From assembly GCA_026785645.1 (NCBI GenBank), contig JAJAZM010000113.1, positions 1 through 5,141 on the forward strand: a stretch of 5,141 nucleotides of DNA, read 5' to 3'. The notes under the pieces were generated by a model. That model had not been told where the DNA came from and ran no database searches. It saw only the letters and a program-made list of their open reading frames with translations. Below, piece after piece: positions 1 to 5,141 of this stretch. The position numbers were made by a program, and so were the translations under genes. The first letter of the stretch is position 1. Each line of letters opens with the position of its first letter. Source of the stretch: Sphingomonas bacterium (GTDB lineage: Bacteria > Pseudomonadota > Alphaproteobacteria > Sphingomonadales > Sphingomonadaceae).

Positions 1-1861
1 GCCGGTGCGCCACCGCCATTCCCGCAACAATTTGAGGAACGGTGCCGGTGGCCAGCGCAAGCGCCTGGAGCAACGAGCCTTCGACCTGCTGGATGACCAG
101 CCCGGGATTGATCACCCGGCCGCAATCGACCACCGCGACCAGCCGGTCGACCGCGATTCTCTGGTCGGGCCCGATCCCGGCTTCGGCGAGCAGGGCGATG
201 TGCGACCCGAACGCCGAGGCGCAGGCGAGCCCCATCCGGCTGCCCGGCCCGCCACCGTCCCAGCCGCCGAGCGTCGCCACCGCGCTCAGCACCTGTGCCA
301 GCCGGACATTGCCGCCAAGCAACCCCATTCGCAACGAGAATGGCTCCGACCCGACGTTCCGCGCCATTTCGTCGATGAAGCGTTCGTTGGCGAAGGCGGT
401 CAGCGCCTCGCTCCCGCCGCGCATGTAGCCAGTGGCGATCGGCAATTCGGCGGCGACCGATTCGATCCGCATCGCCGGGATAGCGTAGGGCGCCGCTGCC
501 CCGGGGAGCTCGAGATCGGGCGCGGTGACGAACCGCGCGCTCCATGCCGCGAGACCGCCAGCCAGTGACGGCAAGGCGGTCATCCGGGCCACCATCGGGC
601 TGCGCATCCGGTCCTGGTTGCGGCCGACCTTGGCAGAGATGGTGAGCTGCACCGGTCTGCCCGTACGCCGCGCCAGATCGACCGCGATCGGGATCGCGTC
701 GGTCGCCATCGCGCGCCCCGATCCGTCGCCGACCGGCATCGGGTACAGGGTCACCGCGCCCGCCTCGATCCCCGCCGCCGCCGCCGCCGCGGCAAGCGCC
801 TCGTCATAGGCCTGGACCGGCGCCCACAGCTCGAGCCGCCCGCCGGCAAAGCGTGCAGTAGCGCACAGTGGCTCGAGCGAGCCATGTTCGGCCGGCGCAA
901 TCCGGTAGGTCGCCTCCAACGCGCGCCGATTGCCGACCGTTTCGGCATAATCGCCCCGCGTGAACAGCGAAATGCGCTCACCGCCGTCAAGCGCCGACTG
1001 CAACGCCAGATCGACCGCCGCGCCATTGGCATCGGCATCGCCGGTAAATCGCGCATTGGCCGCGACCAGCGCGCGTTCGGTCGCCCACCACGTCTCGCCC
1101 AACGCCGCCAGCCAGCCGTCGGTGACGACCAATTGCACCTTGCCGGCCGCGCTCCGCGAGAAGCCCCTTAATCGGCCCCCAGGCGGCGCGATCCGCACTG
1201 CGGCGAACAGCATGTCGGGCAATCGCACATCGGCGGCGAAGCGCAATGATCCGTCCGACTTGGCAGGCAAATCGAGCCGCGCCAGCGATTGCCCGGCGAG
1301 CCGCCCGGTGCCGGCGGCACGAAGCGCCGGCTTGCCCGGATCGAGCCCTGCCGCCGCTTCGGCCAGTTCGCCGAAACCAAGCCGCTGCGTGCCATGGAGG
1401 ACGAACCCGTCAGCGCTGTCGCATTGCGCGGGATCGACGTTCCATCGCTCCGCCGCCACCCGCACCAGCAGGTCGCGGGCCATCGCCCCCGCCTCGCGCA
1501 ATGGTTGTTCATAGGCGCGCACCGAGGTCGCGCCCGCGGTGACGCGTTGCTTGAGCATCGCATTGGCATAGACTGCGGCGGCTGGTGCAGGCTCAACCGC
1601 AACCTGCTCCCACGCCGCGCCAAGCTCATCGGCGGCGATTTGCGCAAGCCCGGTCCACGCGCCCTGGCCGGTTTCGGCCTGCGGGATGGCGACGGTCACC
1701 CGGCCGTCGGGCGCGATCTTCAAATAATCGCCCAAAATCTGCTCGCCGCGGCTAGCGGTCAGCGCGCTTCCGACCCGCCGTGGCCACGCCGCAAAGGCAA
1801 TGATCAGCCCGATGCCGAGCCCGCCACCGACCAGCAGGGACCGACGACTGATCGGCGTCAA
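1..1861 (-). CDS. Molybdopterin-binding large subunit, IorB/xanthine dehydrogenase family (3' end cut by window)
   Basis: Reading leftward from 1861, the frame is open for 620 codons with no stop and runs off the left edge. Family members are roughly 700-760 residues, so about 90-130 C-terminal residues are missing. The product resembles the Moco subunit of isoquinoline 1-oxidoreductase and related aldehyde oxidases, which hydroxylate N-heterocycles or aldehydes together with a small 2Fe-2S subunit; no such partner is visible here. Seen: a twin-arginine signal (SRRSLL at residues 5-10, hydrophobic to about 26), IPQAETGQG (59-67), TAGATSVR (108-115), Gln350 in APVQAYDE, the Moco loop GDGSGR (378-383, usually GGGFGR), TGYMRGG (477-483) and VVDCGRVINP (577-586). 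The catalytic Glu (GxGE) lies beyond the edge. The start is inferred as TTG at 1861: it overlaps the ligase TGA by 2 nt, and the first in-frame ATG is codon 102, inside the domain. No strong Shine-Dalgarno is seen, so translational coupling is likely. The family call is confident; the substrate is unknown. Confidence 0.88.
   Translation of the reverse strand, partial: MTPISRRSLLVGGGLGIGLIIAFAAWPRRVGSALTASRGEQILGDYLKIAPDGRVTVAIPQAETGQGAWTGLAQIAADELGAAWEQVAVEPAPAAAVYANAMLKQRVTAGATSVRAYEQPLREAGAMARDLLVRVAAERWNVDPAQCDSADGFVLHGTQRLGFGELAEAAAGLDPGKPALRAAGTGRLAGQSLARLDLPAKSDGSLRFAADVRLPDMLFAAVRIAPPGGRLRGFSRSAAGKVQLVVTDGWLAALGETWWATERALVAANARFTGDADANGAAVDLALQSALDGGERISLFTRGDYAETVGNRRALEATYRIAPAEHGSLEPLCATARFAGGRLELWAPVQAYDEALAAAAAAAGIEAGAVTLYPMPVGDGSGRAMATDAIPIAVDLARRTGRPVQLTISAKVGRNQDRMRSPMVARMTALPSLAGGLAAWSARFVTAPDLELPGAAAPYAIPAMRIESVAAELPIATGYMRGGSEALTAFANERFIDEMARNVGSEPFSLRMGLLGGNVRLAQVLSAVATLGGWDGGGPGSRMGLACASAFGSHIALLAEAGIGPDQRIAVDRLVAVVDCGRVINPGLVIQQVEGSLLQALALATGTVPQIVAGMAVAHR
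773..790 (-). repeat. In-frame GCG trinucleotide run encoding poly-alanine
   Basis: Six consecutive GCG codons, preceded by GCC, give seven alanines (residues 357-363) in the oxidoreductase, just after Gln350 and before the altered Moco loop. The run falls in an alanine-rich helix (ALAAAAAAAG) and preserves frame, so it is a coding microsatellite rather than an independent element. Length could vary by slippage between strains. Confidence 0.75.
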
Positions 1862-3522
1862 CGGCCGTATTTCTGCTTCAACGCGACGCGATCGATCTTG
1901 CCGGTGCCGAGGCGCGGCAGCGGCTCGTCGGAAAAAATCATCCGCTCGGGAATCTTGTAGGCCGCCAATTTGCCGTCAAGAAAAGTGCGGAGGTCGGCTT
2001 CGTTGATCGCCATATTCTTGGCCGGGTGGAGCACCGCCACGACAATCTCGCCAAGCCGCTCGTCAGGCGCGCCGAACACCGCCGCTTCGCCGACCGCGGT
2101 ACAGGAGTAAAGCGCGGCTTCGACTTCGGCCCCGGCGATATTCTCTCCGCCGCGGATGATGATGTCCTTCTTGCGGTCGACGATGAACAGATAGCCGTCG
2201 TCATCGAGATAACCGATGTCGCCGGTCTTGAGGAAATGATCGGCGGTAAAGGCGGCGGCGGTCGCGGCCGGATTTTTCCAGTAACCCTTGATGTTGGCGG
2301 CGGTACGGATGCCGATCTCGCCGCGTTCATTGGCCTGCAAATGGCGGTCCCCGTCGCCCAGGATCGCGACCTCGACATAAGGCGCGGTGGCGCGCCCGGT
2401 CGAGGCCGGCTTGTCGGTATAATTGCTCCAGAAATTGCCGCAGCCGACGGCATTGGTTTCGGTCAGCCCATAGCCGAGCGCAGGCTGCGCGCCGGTAAAG
2501 CTTTCCTGCAGCCGCGTGACGTGGGCGGTCGGCCGCGCCGCGCCGCCAGCGGCAATGTCGGTCAGCGATGACAAATCATGCTTGTCGCGATCGGGGTGAT
2601 TCATCAGCTCGAGGCTCATCGTCGGCACCCCGACGAAATAGGTCACTTTCTCATGGGCGATCAGGCGCAGCGCCTCGCCCGCGTCCCATTTGGGCATGAG
2701 AACCATGGCGCGGCCGATGATGAAGCTGGTGAGCAGCACCGGCACTTCGCCGGTGACGTGGAACAGCGGCACATTGACCAACGTCTTGAGCGGATTGGTC
2801 GGCGGAGTTCCGCGAGTCGTCAGGATCCCCAGCAAGGTCATCAAATGGGTCGCATAAACGTAGACTGCGGTGGTCACCGCGCGGTGCGTCGACAACGCGC
2901 CCTTGGCCTCCCCGGTCGATCCCGAGGTGAACAGGATTGTCGCTTCGTCGTCGGGCATAATCTCCGGCAAGGCGATTGCCGCATCGGCCCCGAGCAACCC
3001 CGCCAGCGCCGCGTCGGCGCGAAGCTCGATCGGCAGCGACACCAATTCCCACGCCCCCTCGATCTGCGCGATCCGTTCCGCGCGCGGCGCGTCGGCGAGG
3101 ATCAACTTCGGGGCGGTCAGCTCGAGCGCATGTCTCAATTCCTCGCTCTGCCACCAGCCATTGATCAGCGTCACGATCGCGCCCGCCTTGAGCGCACCCA
3201 TGTAGGTGACGATCCAGCTCGGGCAATTGCGCATCGCGATCCCGACCCGGTCGCCCTTCACCATCCCGCGATTGACCAGCCCGCGCGCAACCTCGTCCGA
3301 CAATCGCCCGAGCTCGGCATAGGTCAGCCGCTCGTCGCCGGCGATCACCGCCTCGACCGCGCCATTGAGGGCGCAAAATGCCTGGAAGAACCCCGGCAGG
3401 GTGGCGGGGAAATTGGCGACGATCGCCTGGCCCTTGGCATCGCGTTCGATCACCACGCGCCCGCCGGGGCCGATCACTGCGGCCAGGGTGGCATCAAAAA
3501 TACGGTCGAGCTCGCTTGGCAT
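1858..3522 (-). CDS. Class I adenylate-forming acyl-CoA ligase (AMP-binding, FadD-like)
   Basis: A 554-residue ANL-superfamily enzyme that should activate a carboxylic acid to an acyl-AMP and then to an acyl-CoA thioester in the cytosol. The motifs are in the expected order: the phosphate-binding loop LFTSGSTGEAKG (residues 197-208), GYGLTET (350-356), TGDIGYLDDDGY with the ATP-ribose Asp (433-444), the hinge DRKKDIIIRGGENI (449-462) and the C-terminal catalytic lysine in GTGKIDR (Lys542). Length is normal for medium- or long-chain or aromatic acyl-CoA ligases and the protein looks intact. I chose ATG at 3522 over an in-frame ATG at 3567, because AAGGAG sits 5 nt upstream of it and the 15 extra residues (MTPHKVRDGEGKGEA) are hydrophilic and unlike the family. 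It is the first gene of a leftward unit and its TGA overlaps the start of the molybdenum oxidoreductase. No carrier-protein or additional domain is present. Substrate cannot be assigned; the adjacent oxidoreductase hints at an acid derived from an aldehyde or heterocycle, which is inference. Confidence 0.93.
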   Translation of the reverse strand: MPSELDRIFDATLAAVIGPGGRVVIERDAKGQAIVANFPATLPGFFQAFCALNGAVEAVIAGDERLTYAELGRLSDEVARGLVNRGMVKGDRVGIAMRNCPSWIVTYMGALKAGAIVTLINGWWQSEELRHALELTAPKLILADAPRAERIAQIEGAWELVSLPIELRADAALAGLLGADAAIALPEIMPDDEATILFTSGSTGEAKGALSTHRAVTTAVYVYATHLMTLLGILTTRGTPPTNPLKTLVNVPLFHVTGEVPVLLTSFIIGRAMVLMPKWDAGEALRLIAHEKVTYFVGVPTMSLELMNHPDRDKHDLSSLTDIAAGGAARPTAHVTRLQESFTGAQPALGYGLTETNAVGCGNFWSNYTDKPASTGRATAPYVEVAILGDGDRHLQANERGEIGIRTAANIKGYWKNPAATAAAFTADHFLKTGDIGYLDDDGYLFIVDRKKDIIIRGGENIAGAEVEAALYSCTAVGEAAVFGAPDERLGEIVVAVLHPAKNMAINEADLRTFLDGKLAAYKIPERMIFSDEPLPRLGTGKIDRVALKQKYGR

Positions 3523-3527
3523 CGCTT

Positions 3528-3533
3528 CTCCTT
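3528..3533 (-). promoter_or_regulatory. Ribosome binding site of the acyl-CoA ligase
   Basis: On the minus strand this reads AAGGAG, with 5 nt between GGAG and the ATG at 3522. It is a near-perfect Shine-Dalgarno sequence and decides the start in favour of the inner ATG rather than the upstream in-frame ATG at 3567, which lacks a comparable site. Confidence 0.8.
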
Positions 3534-3608
3534 TGCCTTCCCCGTCCCGCACCTTATGAGGCGTCACTGCACGAAGGAATACCCATCAACGCCGCGATTG
3601 CCATTAAT

Positions 3609-3612
3609 GGAG
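3609..3612 (+). promoter_or_regulatory. Ribosome binding site proposed for lgt (TTG start)
   Basis: GGAG lies 8 nt upstream of TTG at 3621. A second purine-rich stretch, GAAGGA at 3573-3578, is further upstream, but the codons downstream of it in the lgt frame are ATA, ATC and ATT rather than ATG, GTG or TTG. The GGAG/TTG pair is therefore the more ordinary choice. Confidence 0.5.
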
Positions 3613-3620
3613 CGAGTAAT

Positions 3621-4493
3621 TTGGCCAACAATGCCGATGCGATCAGTTACTATGATCTCGGACTGTCGCCGGTCGCGCTCGATCTCGGCATCTTCGAGTT
3701 GCGCTGGTACAGCCTTGGCTATCTCGCCGGAATCTTCCTTGGCTATTGGTATTTGCTCAAACTGATCAAGCAGCCCGGTGCCCCGCTCGCCCGCCGTCAT
3801 GCCGACGACCTCGTGTTCTACGCGTCGCTGGGAGTCATTTTCGGCGGCCGATTGGGGTACGTCCTGTTCTACAATCTCGGCTATTATCTGAAGAACCCGC
3901 TCGACATCCTCAAATTATGGGACGGCGGGATGAGCTTTCACGGCGGGGTGATCGGAGTCACCATCGGCATCCTCTACCTTGCCCGCAAGGAAGGGCTCAA
4001 CTGGCTGAGGGTTCACGATTATGTCGCCTGCACCGTGCCGATCGGGCTCGGGCTCGTCCGCGTCGCCAATTTCGTCAACGGCGAATTGTGGGGCGCGCCG
4101 ACCAATGCCGCCTGGGCGGTGCGTTTTCCCGAGATCATCGCCGGCACCCTCCAGCTCGGCCCGGGCCGCCATCCGACCCAATTATACGAGGCGGCGCTCG
4201 AGGGCGTGGTGCTGTTCGCGATCCTCGCTTTCATGTTCTGGAAGACCAAGGCGCGCTACGAACCGGGCAAATTGGTCGGCGCGTTCATCCTGTTTTACGG
4301 GCTGTTCCGGTTCGCCGTCGAGTTCATCCGCGAGCCCGATTCGCAATTGGTCGAGTTTGCGCAGGCGACCGGGCTGCACATGGGCCAGTGGCTGTCGGTG
4401 CCGATGATCCTGGGCGGTGTATATCTCATGGCCACCGCCAAGGGTCGCCGCGAGCGGGTCGAGCCGATCGCCGGGACGGAGAGCGTGGCCTGA
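3621..4493 (+). CDS. lgt: Prolipoprotein diacylglyceryl transferase Lgt
   Basis: An inner-membrane enzyme that transfers diacylglyceryl from phosphatidylglycerol to the lipobox cysteine of prolipoproteins, the first step of lipoprotein maturation. From TTG at 3621 the product is 290 residues, close to E. coli Lgt (291), with several hydrophobic segments (about 17-48, 65-90, 107-121, 138-150, 190-208, 216-235, 258-272). Hallmarks seen: FGGRLGYVLFYN (residues 74-85), the essential His in HGG (His107), the Lgt signature RVANFVNGELWG (147-158, with Arg147, Asn150 and Glu155 matching E. coli Arg143, Asn146 and Glu151), HPTQLYEAALEG (184-195) and GLFRFAVEFIREPD (227-240). The start is inferred: no in-frame ATG occurs before residue 104, deep in the protein, and TTG has GGAG 8 nt upstream. 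The frame remains open upstream as far as 3378, but that part is antisense to the ligase and unlike Lgt. It heads a rightward unit and overlaps the methyltransferase. Function is very secure; the exact start is moderately so. Confidence 0.96.
   Translation: MANNADAISYYDLGLSPVALDLGIFELRWYSLGYLAGIFLGYWYLLKLIKQPGAPLARRHADDLVFYASLGVIFGGRLGYVLFYNLGYYLKNPLDILKLWDGGMSFHGGVIGVTIGILYLARKEGLNWLRVHDYVACTVPIGLGLVRVANFVNGELWGAPTNAAWAVRFPEIIAGTLQLGPGRHPTQLYEAALEGVVLFAILAFMFWKTKARYEPGKLVGAFILFYGLFRFAVEFIREPDSQLVEFAQATGLHMGQWLSVPMILGGVYLMATAKGRRERVEPIAGTESVA
4478..4481 (+). promoter_or_regulatory. Ribosome binding site for the MidA-family gene, inside the end of lgt
   Basis: GGAG, within lgt codons near its 3' end, lies 8 nt before the CTG at 4490. 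The spacing is ideal and supports a start at the lgt stop codon. The next in-frame ATG (4556) has only GAGG at 4547-4550 upstream and would remove 22 family-like residues. Confidence 0.55.
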
Positions 4494-5141
4494 GCTTCGC
4501 CGACGATCTGAAACAGCGGATCCGGGCCAGCGGGCCGCTCACTATCGAGGCCTATATGGCCGCCTGCAACGCATATTATTACGCCACTCGCGATCCGCTG
4601 GGGGCCAGCGGCGACTTCACCACCGCGCCCGAAATCCACCAGATGTTCGGCGAGATGGTCGGTGCGTGCCTCGCCGATTGCTGGCACCGCGCGGGGGCGC
4701 CGGACGAGGCGATCTACGCCGAGCTCGGGCCGGGCCGTGGGACGCTGGCCGCCGATGCGCTGCGGGTGATCGGCGCCGGAGTCGAGGGGCATCTGGTCGA
4801 GACCAGCCCGGCGTTGCGCGAATCGCAGCGGCACAAGGTGCCGGGCGCGATTTTCCACGAACGGATCGAGCAATTGCCGCCGCGCCCGTTGCTGCTGGTG
4901 GCCAATGAATTCCTCGACGCGCTGCCGGTGCGGCAATGGGTTGGCGACGAGCAACGGCTGGTGGTGCTCGACGGCGATGCGCTGGCCTTCACCGCGCATG
5001 GCATGATCGTCGAAAATTCGCCCGCCCGCGAGGCCGCCGTCGGCGCCATCGCCGCGCACCTCGTTCGCCACGGCGGAATGGCGCTGCTGATCGATTATGG
5101 CCATGCCGCAAGCGCGCCCGGCGATACGCTTCAGGCGGTCA
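4490..5141 (+). CDS. SAM-dependent methyltransferase, MidA/NDUFAF7 family (COG1565; 3' end cut by window)
   Basis: 217 codons are visible of a family usually around 350 residues; the frame is open at the right edge. The mitochondrial homologue NDUFAF7 symmetrically dimethylates an arginine of complex I subunit NDUFS2, so a role in complex I assembly is plausible here but unproven in bacteria. Numbering from CTG at 4490: an N-terminal helix SFADDLKQRI (2-11), RDPLGASGDFTTAPEI (34-49), SAM-binding motif I ELGPGRG (78-84), VETSP (103-107), ANEFLDALPVRQW (138-150) and LIDYGH (200-205), all family hallmarks. Start: CTG overlaps the lgt TGA (CTGA) with GGAG 8 nt upstream, and the codons right after it match the usual N-terminus of relatives. 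The first in-frame ATG is codon 23 (4556). CTG initiation is rare, so ATG 4556 or a sequence error (ATGA to CTGA) remain alternatives. The gene is co-transcribed with lgt by position; in many alphaproteobacteria a PgeF-type laccase-domain gene follows, beyond this window. Confidence 0.92.
   Translation, partial: MSFADDLKQRIRASGPLTIEAYMAACNAYYYATRDPLGASGDFTTAPEIHQMFGEMVGACLADCWHRAGAPDEAIYAELGPGRGTLAADALRVIGAGVEGHLVETSPALRESQRHKVPGAIFHERIEQLPPRPLLLVANEFLDALPVRQWVGDEQRLVVLDGDALAFTAHGMIVENSPAREAAVGAIAAHLVRHGGMALLIDYGHAASAPGDTLQAV

Larger units (their letters stand above)
3523..3620. promoter_or_regulatory. Divergent intergenic region between the acyl-CoA ligase and lgt
   Basis: This 98-bp gap separates two oppositely transcribed genes and should hold both 5' regions. 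Only weak promoter-like elements are visible. On the plus strand, TTGCCT (3533-3538) is followed after 15 nt by TTATGA (3554-3559), a poor and short-spaced match to -35/-10 boxes. I see no convincing minus-strand pair and no clear inverted-repeat operator. The region is AT-richer than its flanks. The presence of promoters is inferred from gene orientation, not shown. Confidence 0.4.

Noticed and set aside
1168..1647. Minus-strand open frame (159 codons) inside the oxidoreductase
   Set aside because: It is in a different frame from the 620-codon oxidoreductase frame, which carries continuous family motifs through the same interval.
1..1861. Possible pseudogene, since no stop is seen and the start is not ATG
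   Set aside because: The frame is uninterrupted and family motifs continue in order to the edge; the missing end is explained by the window boundary.
1289..1960. Plus-strand open frame (223 codons) opposite the oxidoreductase and ligase end
   Set aside because: It lies antisense across two real genes, has low-complexity Arg/Gly/Pro composition and shows no recognisable domain.
3523..3567. Upstream ATG (3567) for the acyl-CoA ligase
   Set aside because: The inner ATG at 3522 has AAGGAG at ideal spacing, and the 15 added residues overlap the Shine-Dalgarno itself and look non-coding.
3378..3620. N-terminal extension of Lgt to the ATG at 3378
   Set aside because: The extra 81 residues are basic and low-complexity, lie antisense to the ligase 5' end, and would make Lgt far longer than its family.
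2578..3765. Long plus-strand open frame (395 codons) opposite the ligase
   Set aside because: It is antisense to a confidently identified ligase, its product is rich in Arg, His, Gln and Asp with no family-like motif, and it runs into lgt in another frame. This is typical of high-GC shadow frames.
4295..5104. Minus-strand open frame (269 codons) opposite lgt and the methyltransferase
   Set aside because: The opposite strand encodes clear Lgt and MidA/NDUFAF7 motifs throughout; the antisense product has no recognisable features.

Overview
The window is high-GC with strong G/C third-position bias and gapless coding. The protein sequences and gene neighbourhood (Lgt followed by a MidA/NDUFAF7-type methyltransferase) suggest an alphaproteobacterium, most likely a sphingomonad. 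The assignment rests on recalled family resemblance, since no search was possible. Nothing looks like a mobile element, CRISPR array, tRNA or rRNA.

Layout: two divergent transcription units flank a short intergenic gap at 3523-3620. Leftward (minus strand) lie a class I adenylate-forming acyl-CoA ligase (3522 down to 1858) and, overlapping its stop codon by 2 nt, a molybdopterin-binding large subunit of the isoquinoline 1-oxidoreductase/aldehyde oxidase group (1861 down to the left edge, 3' end missing). The second gene has no stop codon inside the window, but its frame is open and family-like over about 620 codons. Rightward (plus strand) lie lgt, prolipoprotein diacylglyceryl transferase (3621-4493), and, overlapping its stop by 2-4 nt, a MidA/NDUFAF7-family SAM-dependent methyltransferase (4490 to the right edge, 3' end missing).

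How the genes work together: the rightward pair is a housekeeping unit (lipoprotein lipidation plus a putative protein arginine methyltransferase) and is probably translationally coupled. The leftward pair looks like an accessory oxidation/CoA-activation unit. The ligase is predicted cytosolic, while the oxidoreductase carries a twin-arginine signal, so a shared pathway would have to cross the inner membrane. The substrate of neither enzyme can be read from the sequence.

The most notable points are that three of the four genes lack any plausible ATG start (TTG, TTG and CTG instead), and that the usual Gly-rich GGGFGR loop of the molybdenum enzyme reads GDGSGR here. I found no convincing evidence for a wholly new system.
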